NCBI GenBank assembly: GCA_024690695.1
Contig: JAILOS010000054.1
Coordinates: forward strand, 1 to 36,809
DNA from: Oscillospiraceae bacterium
Lineage (GTDB): Bacteria > Bacillota_A > Clostridia > Oscillospirales > Oscillospiraceae
Direction: 5' to 3'
DNA: 36,809 bases
Within the stretch, counting starts at the first letter, position 1. Each line of letters starts with the position of its first letter. Positions 15,513-25,300 of this stretch are shown one piece after another. The translations under genes were made by a program, and so were the position numbers. Below the pieces are notes generated by a model. That model was not told the DNA's origin. It saw nothing but the letters and a program-made list of their open reading frames with translations, and made no database searches.

Positions 15513-16777
15513 CCGCACAGCTCCTTTACCAGCCGGTTCGCCTCGGCGAAGACCTTTTCCGGCTCCGCGCCGATGCGGAAGACGCCGTCCTCGTAGAGAA
15601 CGCGCCCGTTGACCATCGTCAGGCGCACGCAGTCGCGCGAGCCCGCGTAGACCAGGTTCGCGGCCAGGCGGTGCAGCGGCTGCATATTCGGGCGATGCAG
15701 GTCGATCACGATCAGATCCGCCTTTTTGCCGGGAGCGAGGTCGTCGCAGTCCGGCAGACCCATCGCCTGCGCGCCGCCGACGCAGGCCATGCGCAGCACC
15801 TCCTCCGCCGGGCAGGCCGCGGGGTCGTTTTCGCGCTCCTTCTGCAGCGCGGAGACGAGATACATCTCGCGGAACATGTCCAGCGCGTTGTTGCTGGCGG
15901 CGCCGTCGGTGCCGATCGCAAGCCGGACGCCCGCCTTCCGGAGCTTCTCGATCGGCGCGACGCCGCTCGCGAGCTTCAGGTTGGAGGCCGGGCAGGTCAC
16001 GGCCCAGAGGCCCTTTTCGGCGAAGAGGGCGATATCCTCGTCGCTGAAATGCACGCAGTGATAGCCGCCGCCGCCGTAGCGGAAGAAGCCGAGCTCGTCC
16101 AGCAGCCGCGGCGGGGTCAGCCCGTAGCGCTGCAGGCAGCCTTCCACCTCCTCTGCCGTCTCCGACAGGTGGGTGAAGCAGGGCGCCTTGTACTTTTCGG
16201 CGAGCGAGGCCGCGTATTCCAGGCGCTCGCGGCCGGTCGTGTACTCGGCGTGGATGCCGAGGCGGAAGGAGATCAGCTCGTGCAGGGCGTTGTATTTCAG
16301 ATAATCCCGCTCGGTCTGCTCCGCGTCGCGGTCAAAATTGTTGAGCGCGCTGCAGATCACCGCGCGGAAGCCCGCGTCGATGCAGGCGGCGGTGAAGGCG
16401 TCGTTGTGAAAATACATGTCGAAGCAGGCGGTCACGCCGCCGCTGAGATACTCCATGATCCCGAGCGTCGTGAAGGCGTACACCTGCTCGTCGGTGAGTC
16501 TGGCCTCCCGCGGCCAGACCTGCTCCTTCAGCCAGCGCTCGAGCGGCATGTCGTCCGCCATCGAGCGCAGGAAGGTCATGGCCGTGTGGGTGTGGGCGTT
16601 TTTGAAGCCCGGCATCAGCAGATTGCCGCGCAGGTCGATCTGCCGCTCGAAGGCGGGCGCGTCCGCGCGGGCCGGGCCGACGTAGCTGATGCGGCTGCCG
16701 TCCACCCAGACCTCCTCGCCGCCGAGCCTCAGCTCCGGGAAAAAGCGCAGCGTGCGCCCGTTATAAAATCGGATCAT
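15509..16777 (-). CDS. Amidohydrolase, MTA/SAH-type deaminase family
   Basis: 422 residues, start ATG with AGAGGGAAC upstream. The TIM-barrel amidohydrolase has metal ligands H62/H64 in GFKNAHTHTAMTF, then HAEYTT, HLSET, HCVHFSDED and the catalytic Asp in AIGTDGAASNN. The ends form the composite beta-sandwich typical of the TrzA/SsnA/MtaD group (APGKKADLIVIDLHRPNMQ). Best family match is 5'-methylthioadenosine/S-adenosylhomocysteine deaminase (MtaD), but guanine-type or other purine substrates cannot be excluded by reading; the usual HAPYT is HAEYT here. It lies 33 bp after gatD and overlaps the PHP gene by 4 nt. Confidence 0.88.
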   Translation of the reverse strand: MIRFYNGRTLRFFPELRLGGEEVWVDGSRISYVGPARADAPAFERQIDLRGNLLMPGFKNAHTHTAMTFLRSMADDMPLERWLKEQVWPREARLTDEQVYAFTTLGIMEYLSGGVTACFDMYFHNDAFTAACIDAGFRAVICSALNNFDRDAEQTERDYLKYNALHELISFRLGIHAEYTTGRERLEYAASLAEKYKAPCFTHLSETAEEVEGCLQRYGLTPPRLLDELGFFRYGGGGYHCVHFSDEDIALFAEKGLWAVTCPASNLKLASGVAPIEKLRKAGVRLAIGTDGAASNNALDMFREMYLVSALQKERENDPAACPAEEVLRMACVGGAQAMGLPDCDDLAPGKKADLIVIDLHRPNMQPLHRLAANLVYAGSRDCVRLTMVNGRVLYEDGVFRIGAEPEKVFAEANRLVKELCG

Positions 16778-16810
16778 CGCGTTCCCTCTTTTCCTGTGGA
16801 TTCTCCCGGA

Positions 16811-17536
16811 TCAGACCCGGGCGCACATCTCGTCGTGCGCGGCGAGCTCCGCCCGGTCGTCCAGCGGCGCGAGCTCCGCGCGCCCGTATTTGCGCTCGAG
16901 CGCGGTGCGCAGCAGCAGATCGGCAAATTCCGGGTTCTTCGGCAGCATCGGCCCGTGGCTGTAGCTGCCGAAGACGTTTTTATAGTGCGCGCCCTCGGTG
17001 CCGTCCTCGCCGTTGTTTCCGTAACCGGACAGCACGCGCCCCAGCGGGCGCACGCCCGCGCCGAGGCGGGTCTTGCCGCTGTGGTTTTCAAAGCCGACGA
17101 TCACGCTGCCGCCCGCTTCCGGGGTGCAGCGGAATTTATAGTTGCCGATCATGCGCTCCTTCGCGCCGACCGTGTACAGGTCCAGCGCGCCGATGAAATC
17201 GCAGCGCACGCCGTCGAAGGTCTCGTAATAGGCCCCGAGCATCTGATAACCGCCGCAGATCGTCAGGAAAGGCACGCCGTCCTCGACGGCGGCCCTGATC
17301 TCGCGGTCGCGGCCGCGGTGCAGGTCCTCCAGCAGCACCTCCTGCTCGAAGTCCTGGCCGCCGCCGATGAACACGAGGTCGGCCCCCGTGAGCGACACGG
17401 GCGAGCCGATCGGCAGGCGCTCGAGCTTCACGTCGATCCCGCGCCAGCGCAGCCGCCGGGTCAGCGTGATGATGTTGCCGCCGTCGCCGTAGAGGTTCAG
17501 CACGTCGGGATACAGATGGCAAAGCGTCAGTTCCAT
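16811..17536 (-). CDS. gatD: Lipid II isoglutaminyl synthase, glutamine amidotransferase subunit
   Basis: 241 residues, start with GGGAGGAAATC. The class I glutamine amidotransferase fold is CobB/CobQ-like. The nucleophile is C94 in LTICGGYQMLG and the partner His is H194 in GSYSHGPMLPKNPE; FIGGGQDFEQE forms the oxyanion strand. With MurT it converts D-Glu to D-isoglutamine in the lipid II stem peptide using glutamine, a step needed for efficient cross-linking in many Gram-positives. It lies 28 bp downstream of murT, the usual partner order. Confidence 0.96.
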   Translation of the reverse strand: MELTLCHLYPDVLNLYGDGGNIITLTRRLRWRGIDVKLERLPIGSPVSLTGADLVFIGGGQDFEQEVLLEDLHRGRDREIRAAVEDGVPFLTICGGYQMLGAYYETFDGVRCDFIGALDLYTVGAKERMIGNYKFRCTPEAGGSVIVGFENHSGKTRLGAGVRPLGRVLSGYGNNGEDGTEGAHYKNVFGSYSHGPMLPKNPEFADLLLRTALERKYGRAELAPLDDRAELAAHDEMCARV

Positions 17537-17564
17537 GATTTCCTCCCTGTCTCCGGTCCTGGGT

Positions 17565-18941
17565 TCACTCCCAGAATTCGCTGCCGCCGACGCGGCGGAT
17601 GATGATCTGTCGGAGCTCCAGCATCGCGGTGTAGGTCGGCATCAGCAGCACGGCCTTCTCCTCCCGCTGGAGCTCGTCGACCAGCTTCTCATAGTCCTTC
17701 TCCAGCGTGATGCGCCCTTCGGGCACGCCGGCGTATTTGATGCGCACGCGCATGTCCGCGGCGCGGTCGCCGGAGACGATCACGCGGTTGAGCCGGTTCC
17801 CGAGGCGGCTGAGCGTCTCGAACTCGGCGTCCCAGATCCACGAGACGTCGGTGCCGTCGGCGTGGCGGTCGTTGAGGCAGACGACGAGTATAAAGGGCTC
17901 GTCGAGCTCCTGCATGAACTCCAGCACCTGGTTGCAGCCGGCGGGGTTCTTCACCAGCATCATGCGCGCCCCGGCCTTGCCCAGCGCGAGCTTTTCCATG
18001 CGCCCGAAGCCGCAGCGGAAGCGCGTGAGCGCCGAGATCGCGCAGTCGGCCGAAAGGCCCGCCTCGGTGATGGCGGCGACGGCGCCGGCGGCGTTGTAGA
18101 CGTTGTAGAGCGCGGGGAGGCTGATCCGCATCGGACGGCGCTCGCCGCGCAGCGACAGCACGACGCTGCTGCCCTCGGTCTTCTGCTCCACGACCTCGGT
18201 GACGGCGATATCCGCCTTATGGCGACGGTAGCCGCAGTGCGGGCAGTAGAAGCCGCCCAGATGACCGTAGGTGATGTATTCGTATTCGTACTCGCCCTTG
18301 CAGCGGATGCAGTGCGTCGCGTCGGAGAGCTCCGGCTTGGGGCGGTTCGGCACGGCGCCCTTTTCCACGCCGAACCAGACGACCCGGTTCGGCAGCTCCT
18401 CGGCGAGCGAGGCGGTCAGCGAACAGTCGGCGTTGAGGCAGAGCGTCGCTTCCGGGACGGAGCGGATCGCCTCGCGGATATTCGAAAGCGTGTGCGTGAC
18501 CTCGCCGTAGCGGTCGAGCTGGTCGCGGAAGAGATTGGTGACGACGACGAGCTTCGGCCGCAGCTGCGGAAAGACGAGCTTCGAGGCGGCCTCGTCGGTC
18601 TCGATCACCGCGTGGTCGCAGCGCGGACGGCCGCGCAGATCGGCGTTCATGATAAACTCGGTCGTGATGCCGGACAGCAGGTTCGCGCCGGAGCGGTTGG
18701 CCAGGGTTTTCAGCCCGCTGTCGAGGAAGGCCTGCTCGATCATGCGCGCGCTGGTCGTCTTGCCGTTCGTGCCGGTGACGGCGACGCTCACGACGTCTTT
18801 GGCCAGCAGAGCCAGCAGATTCGGGCAGACGCGGAGGGCCAGGCGGCCCGGCATGTCCGTACCGCCGCGCCGGAGCAGGCGCGAGGCCAGGCGCACGGCG
18901 CGCCCCAGCAGCAGAGCGAAGAACATTCTCAGTTTCATCAT
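17565..18941 (-). CDS. murT: Lipid II isoglutaminyl synthase, Mur ligase-like subunit
   Basis: 458 residues; start at ATG 18941 (a second ATG directly follows), with GGGAG upstream. The Mur-ligase ATP site is VAVTGTNGKTTSARMI. The inserted zinc-binding ribbon diagnostic of MurT is present: CIRC, then YCPHCGYRR about 20 residues on. The C-terminal DUF1727 domain (about 310-450) includes LVKNPAGCNQVLEFM and LNDRHADGTDVSWIWD. MurT activates the alpha-carboxylate of D-Glu and passes it to GatD-supplied ammonia. It is first in a six-gene operon reaching yigZ. This is strong evidence for a Gram-positive type wall. Confidence 0.96.
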   Translation of the reverse strand: MMKLRMFFALLLGRAVRLASRLLRRGGTDMPGRLALRVCPNLLALLAKDVVSVAVTGTNGKTTSARMIEQAFLDSGLKTLANRSGANLLSGITTEFIMNADLRGRPRCDHAVIETDEAASKLVFPQLRPKLVVVTNLFRDQLDRYGEVTHTLSNIREAIRSVPEATLCLNADCSLTASLAEELPNRVVWFGVEKGAVPNRPKPELSDATHCIRCKGEYEYEYITYGHLGGFYCPHCGYRRHKADIAVTEVVEQKTEGSSVVLSLRGERRPMRISLPALYNVYNAAGAVAAITEAGLSADCAISALTRFRCGFGRMEKLALGKAGARMMLVKNPAGCNQVLEFMQELDEPFILVVCLNDRHADGTDVSWIWDAEFETLSRLGNRLNRVIVSGDRAADMRVRIKYAGVPEGRITLEKDYEKLVDELQREEKAVLLMPTYTAMLELRQIIIRRVGGSEFWE

Positions 18942-19032
18942 CGTTTTCTCCCGTCGGTCTTATTTGCGCAATCAGTATATGCCTCAGCCCGGAAAACAGG
19001 CCCTTTTTCTGCGCACGCCGGCGTCAATCTTC

Positions 19033-19061
19033 AGTATAGCACAGCCGCACGGCAGGCGCAA
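19033..19061 (-). promoter_or_regulatory. Promoter of the murT operon
   Basis: On the minus strand TTGCGC (19061-19056), 17-bp spacer, TATACT (19038-19033), about 92 bp upstream of murT. A second TATACT lies nearer the gene but lacks a good -35. Confidence 0.6.
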
Positions 19062-19243
19062 GATGAAGCGGCGCGGCGCCGCAGCGCAGAAGGGGCCTCA
19101 TCCGCCGCTGACGCGGTCCCCCTTCCCCGCTGCGGCGGGGAAGGCAGCGGGCGACCGCAAGGGTCGCCCCTACGGGGTGTGGCGGGGGTTTCCGCAAGAT
19201 CGCGGGCGGCTGATAGCCGCCCCTACGGTTAGCCGTTCCGCAA
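19062..19243. repeat. Intergenic repeat mosaic between murT and the giant surface gene
   Basis: This gene-free stretch repeats units from 2686-2793: the CCGCTGCGGCGGGGAAGGCA unit (19129-19146 and just beyond), the 30-bp unit at 19147-19176 (identical to 2686-2715) and the GGCTGATAGCC hairpin at 19202-19229 (27 of 28 identical to 2735-2762). The unit order differs from the first locus. A CCTCATCCGCCGCTGACGCG segment resembles another common clostridial intergenic repeat. No gene seen. Confidence 0.8.
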
Positions 19244-19279
19244 AAGACGAACAGGGCGAACGCCGAAGCGTTCGCCCTG
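19244..19279 (-). terminator. Terminator of the giant surface gene with UUCG tetraloop
   Basis: A perfect 12-bp stem (CAGGGCGAACGC / GCGTTCGCCCTG, 19252-19279). Read on the minus strand the loop is C-UUCG-G, an extra-stable tetraloop, followed by TTCGTCTTTT. It lies 38 bp after the stop at 19317. Confidence 0.8.
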
Positions 19280-19316
19280 CGGGTTTATTGGGTTTTTTTC
19301 CGGACTGCCCGGACGC

Positions 19317-22300
19317 TCAGGATCTGATCTTCTTTTTCCGGTAGATCAGCACGACGGCGAGCGCTGCGGCGGACGCGCACATCAGCGCGACCCACAGGCC
19401 GGTCGCGGCCGGGTCGCCGCTGGCCTTGCCGGTGCCGCCGGTGCCGGCGCCGACGATCCAGAAGATCATCAGCGGGGAGGCACCCGTGACGGTGAACATC
19501 AGCTGCTTGTTGTCCCTCGTCTTGGTGACGGTGGGCGTTTCGCCGCGGCCGATCTTCGGCCCGGAGCCGATGATGTGCAGCGCATAGAAGGTGCCGTTGT
19601 TCGGCGCCTTGCTCGGCACGTTCATCGTGACCAGGATGCCCTTGGCCGGGAAGTTCTCATACTCCAGCGGGAACCAGCTGGTTCCGTCGTAGTATTCGAT
19701 GACCAGGTTGTAGTACGCCTGACCCTTGATGCTCTTGCCCGCGGCCATCTTGGTCTTCGCGGTCTGCAGCATGGACTCCTGGAGCTTCTCCACGGTCGGG
19801 ATCGTCTTCAGCACGGCCTTCAGCTCGTCGGAGTACACCAGACCCTCGGTGACGACGACGCGGTACTCGAACCAGCGCGCGTACAGCGTGGTGTCCTCGG
19901 TCAGCACGTCGCCGGCGAGAACTCTCAGGCCGCCGTCCTTCTCGGTGTACCAGCCGCCGAACACGACGTCGACGGTCTTGGGCTCAGCCTTCGGCAGGGA
20001 TTCGATCTTGCCTTCCTTGTCGGTCTTTACCTTCTTGTCCGCATCCTTCATCGTGCCGCCGCAGGGATCGAGCGTGATCGTCACGCTCTTGTCCACTTCG
20101 GGAACGGTGAAGGTGTAGGCCACGACGCCGCTTTCCTTGTCGCCCTTGACGGACTTGACGCGAACGGTCATGGTCTTGTCGACGGTGAGCGTGTCGCCCT
20201 TCGTCCAGGTCTTGCCGCCGTCGGTGCTGTAGTAGATATCGGCGCCCTCGGTGTCGGTGGTGAAGGTGACGACGGTGCCCGCTTCAACGGTGCCGCTCTT
20301 CGTGTCGGAGGTGGGCTTGGCGGGCTTCTCCTCTTCCGCCGGCGCGGTGCAGACGATGTCGTCGCGGTCGCGCACGCGGATGCGCGGGAAGCGCGCCTCG
20401 TCGGTGCCGTAGGTGTTGTCGAAGGAGGCGAGGCCCGTGGCGGTGATCTGCGCGCCGACCACGCAGTCGGCGATCTCCTTGGCGGAGGTGATGTAGCCGT
20501 CGATGAACACGCGGGCGGTCTTGCCCTCGGCGTCCTTGACAAAGATGTTCTCAACGACGCCCTCGCTGCTCTTCTCGATCTCTTCGATCGTGCCGCTGAT
20601 CGTGACGAGGCTGCCCTCGACGCTGCGCTCGTTGAGCTGCGCCGCGGTGATCGTCGTGGGCTCGACGGGCGTTGCGTCGCCCAGCAGCTCGATGCTCGTC
20701 ACCTGCAGCTCGGGCTCGCCCTGATAGCTGTCGGTCGAGCCGGTGATGCGCACCCTGTCGCCGACCTTGTAGACGCCGGCCACCGGGAAGCAGCAGATGC
20801 CGCCGGTCTCATCCTGGACGTAGATGCAGTCGAAGAAGGCGGTGTCCTTATCGTAGCCGGAGGCGTTGGAGGTCACGACGCCTTCGATCGTGAACTTGTA
20901 GCCCTCGCCCTTCTCGATCGTGGTCTTGTAGACCTCGGCGATCGGCGTGACCTGCACCGGGTTGAGCGCGTTGAGCAGGTTCTCGCAGATCTTGTAGTTG
21001 GAGTAGTTCTTCTCCGAGCCGTTGTCGCTGGCCTGCGCCTGGACCTCAAAGTTGGACATGAAGGCCGCGCCGGAAACAACGATCAGGCCCTTGCCCTCCA
21101 GCTGCTCGGTGGCCATCACCAGCGCGCGGTTCTCCGCCTCGCCGACGGGGTACGGGATACCGACGGTCTTGCCGTCGCCGTCCTGGTCGGCGATCGTCGT
21201 CGTGGCAAAGCCGTAGACGACGGGCGTCGCCGTGCCGGGAATCTCCGCAGTCTGCGCTTCGCCGGAGACGAAGTACACGCTGCAGCCGCCGTAGTTGCTG
21301 TAGAGCTCCGTGTAGAGCTTGTCGTGCGCATGCTCTGCGTCGTACTCCACGCGGTCGAGCAGGAAGCTGTCGAAGTTGTAGCCGCTCAGGTACAGCCGCT
21401 GCGACTGGCCGCCGTTGTACTCGTTGTCGAGCACTCCGTCGTCGCCGAGGCGGGCGCTGGAGCCGAGCGCGGCCAGCAGCTCGTTCTGCGTTTCGGCCAT
21501 GTGCTTGATCTCGGCGTTATTGAGGATCACGGGGAAGTTCTCGTAATGGTCGCTCCAGCCGGCCACGATCACCATGCCGCCCTTCTCGTTGAAGGCCTTG
21601 ACCGCGGCGAGCTCCTCGGCGCTGTACACGCCGGGATTCGTCTGCGCGGCGCTCAGACGGCGGGACGGAGCCGTGAAGATCAGCGCGACGAACTTCTCGT
21701 TGGCCGCGGCGCTGACCAGCTCCTCGGAGGTCCTGAGCATCACGAGGCGCACGCCGTATTCAGCGGCCAGCGCGCCGAAGTTGCCCATGCTGTCCTTGTA
21801 GTTGCCGGCGACGTATTCGTTGTAGTGCGAGGCGTCCACGCCGATGTAGACGAGGCTGTCGGCGTCCTTGACGTCCAGCTCGACCTCGGCGGTGTAGGTG
21901 TACTCCTCGCCGTCGAGCTCGATCACGGCCGTCACGGTGACCTTCGTCAGCTTGGCCTCGGTCGGGGTGAAGGGGAAGCCGACCGTCAGCGTGCTGCCGG
22001 CGGCGAGCGTCCTGGTCTCGGTGTCGCTGCCGAGGATCACGCTGCCCTGCGTCGTGTAGACGAGGGACTTGATCGTGGCGTCCTTGCTCTCGCTGTTGAA
22101 GAAGGTGGCGTTGAGCGTCAGCTCTTCGTTGGTCACGGGGGTGTCGACGCTGCTCGTAAACTCGCTGATGCCGAGCTTCAGGCTCTCGCCGATCCAGACC
22201 GGCGCGGTCACGGCCAGATCGCCGTCGCCCTCGGTGACCTTGATGTAGTAGTAGGTGTAGGTCGGCTCCAGAGTCACGGTCAGCTCGCCCTTCGCCAGCT

Positions 22301-25300
22301 CAGTGGGATCGTTCCAGGTGTAGGCTACCTTGCCGGAGTTGACGATGACCTCGACCTTGCTGATCGAATCGCGGCTGTCGGGATCGTCGACCAGGACGCG
22401 GATGTTGACCTGCTCGGGCTTGTTCTCCTCGGAGAAGATCGTGCCCATCTGCTCGCCGTTGAGCGTGTAGAAGATGCTGAGGTTCTTGTCCTCGGTGGCG
22501 TACACGCGCATCGCGCGGATCGCGTCGTAGATGCCCTGCTCGCTGAAATCGTTGGTCAGGATAACGTCGCGCGCGTCGTTGGCGTTGCCCCAGCGGCCCT
22601 TATGGTTGTCCTGGTTGTTCGTCGGGGCGACGTGCCAGCCCTTGTCCAGCGCGATCGTGTACTGCTCGTAGCTCGGGTAGTAACCGCCCGCGCCGATCGC
22701 GCCCTCGCCGTTGCCGACCTCGACCAGGAAGATCCGGCTGTCAGTCACGGGATCCCAGTAGGAGAAGTCCGAGAAGGTGCCGAAGGTGGTGCCGGGGTGG
22801 TTGAACTGGCTGATCGTATTGGCGCCCTCGGCCTGGCTCAGCGTGCTGTAGTACAGCTTCATGCCGGCGTCGCCGGTCTTGTTGTTCAGCTCGCTGTTGT
22901 TGCGGGAAACCAGGCCGTCGCTGTTGAAGGTGTTGATGTGGCCGGGGCCGCCGGACCAGGTCATCTCAAAGCCGGCGATCGCCACGACGTCGCCCTGGCT
23001 CTCGTTGAACGCGGCGACGGTCTCCTTGTAGGTGTTCCACTTCGCGGCGCTGTCCGCCGTCATCTTGCTCTTGTCGTGGAGCGCCTCCTTGGGGTTGGCC
23101 GCGGAGGTGGTGTCGAAGTAGTTGGAGTGGTCGGTGAAGGCGACGAACTGGACGTTCGCGCTCACCGGGAGGGAGGCGACGTAGTCCAGAGCGGACTTCA
23201 GCGTGCCCTGACCGTCGGAATACTCGGCGGTGTGGGAGTGGAGCTGGCCGAAGTAGAGCTGGTAGGTCGCCGCGCCGACGGTGAAGTGCCAGTTCTTCTC
23301 GGCGCGCACGCCGTCCTTGCGCATGACCTCGACGTGCACGTTCACGCGCCCGTCGGCCAGATCCGCCGCCGGCGTGTAGCTCAGAACGCCCTCGGCGAAC
23401 ACGGCCTCGACCTTCTCGCCGTTGAGCGTCATCGTCACGGTGGGCTCCTCGCCGACGTTGCCGATCTCAATCGAGATCACCGGGCGCTTGTCCGCGCCGG
23501 TCTGCGCGTTGGAAGCCGGCGTGAAGGCGCCGAAGAAGGGCTCGTCCAGATTGCTGACTTCCTTCGTGCCGGTGTAGCTGATCTCGTAGCTGTTCTTCGC
23601 CTCGACCGTGAGGATCAGCTTCTCGGCCGGGGTCTCGCCGTCGATGTCGGCGGCCGCGATCGTGAATGTCGCGGTCTTGCCCTCGACCGTGAGCGCGACC
23701 TCGCCGCTCTTGTCGCCGGCGGTGAAGGTCATCTTCAGCTCGCTGATGCTCTCGGCCAGATCGTCCAGCGTGAAGCGGCCGGTGTAATCCTGGCCCACGC
23801 AGCGGCTGTCTTCGCAGTCAAAGACGACCTGCGGCGCCTGCACGATACCCTCGCGCACTTCCACGCCCTCGCCGAGCGGATAGAAGTTGAACAGGAAGAT
23901 CGCAGCGTCGGCCGCCTTGAAGGTCCAGCCGGAGAACTTGTCGCTGAAGTACTCGATGCAGACGGGGTTGCCGTTGTACTTCGCGGCCTTGTTATAGATA
24001 ATGTAGCCGTCGCCGCGCTTGGTCAGCGTCCAGCGGGCGTAGTCGTCCAGCGTTTCCGCCAGGAACAGGGCCTCGCTGTCGTTCGTCGCGAGGTATTTGC
24101 CGCCGTTCTGGAAAACGTAGGTCTCGCCCTCGACCTTCACGGTGAAGACGTAGGCGCCGTTTTCGGGGAGCGCCTTGCCGTCGGCGATCTCGGTCTTGAT
24201 CGCGGCCAGGCTGCCCTCGCCCATCTCGGGCTCAAAGCCGATGGACTTGGAGTCGCTGGCGTTGTAGATCACGACCTCGGCGCCGTCGGCGATCACGGTC
24301 TCGGGCGTCTCGACAGCTTCGGCCGGGATGAACTGCAGACCGTAGGCCTCCTCGCCGAGCTTGTCCTCGGACACGGAGTAGCCGGAGAAGACCGGCTCGC
24401 TGTTATAGGTCCAGGCTTCGATGTAGCAGTGGCCCTTGTCGGTCTCCAGCGTGCTGCTGTAGACGTAGAAGGTATTGTTCTCGGCGCTGCAGGTCACGAC
24501 TGTCCAGCCGGAGGCCGTGTTCTCGTTGTAGCTCGGGTTCACCGTCAGCTCCACATACTGCTTGCCGTTGCTCTCGTTGAGCCAGGCGGAGATCACGCGG
24601 CTGCCGTTGGTGAAGGTCCAGGCCTCGCCCTGCTTGCCGATCGTCCAGATCAGATCCTCGGTAGCGTCGGTGACCTTGCCTTCGGTCACGGTGACGGCGG
24701 TCGCCTTGAGGCGGTAGTCGCCGCTGGAGTCGGCGTTGATCGCCGTGCCGGAATTGGGATTGTAGATGACGACCTTCGCGCCTTCGACCAGCTCGGCCAG
24801 CGGGCCGGGGGCCGCCGCGCCGTGGATCACGATATCGTCCGCTTCCATGTTGCGCAGCTGCATCGTGTTGAACATGCCCACCGCGCCCGTGAAGTCGATC
24901 ACGTCGCCGACCGCCAGCGTCTTGTCGCCCAGCACCGCCTTGTAGATCGGCATCGTCTTGCCTTCCGCGTCCTTCACGACCGTGTTGCTGCCGTCGATCG
25001 AATCGACCGTCAGATCCTTGATCGTCACGAAGGTGCAGATGTCCGCCTCGGTCAGCGCCCCCAGCGTCGTCTCCTTCGCCGTCAGCGTCAGTCCGCTGGA
25101 TTTCTCATAAGTCGCGTTTTTCAGCTCCGGCAGGCCCCTGTAGGTGTCGCGCGTGCCGGTGCCGACCAGCGTGTCGCCCCGGGCGATGTCCGTCGGCGCG
25201 GTGCCGAAGTAGAGGCAGATGCCGCCCGTCGAATCCTGGATATAGATGTTCTTTCCGTCGACCAGCGTCACGACGCCCTTGACCGTGAACTCCGCATTGG

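Noticed and set aside
15671..19232. Long plus-strand frames opposite murT, gatD and the amidohydrolase (15671-17602, 17535-19232)
   Set aside because: No motifs, no ribosome sites, and they lie exactly opposite genes with intact catalytic motifs.
19317..19420. LPXTG sortase signal at the C-terminus of the giant protein
   Set aside because: Only GDPAATG precedes the membrane helix, so a canonical sorting motif is absent; a variant sortase motif remains possible but unproven.
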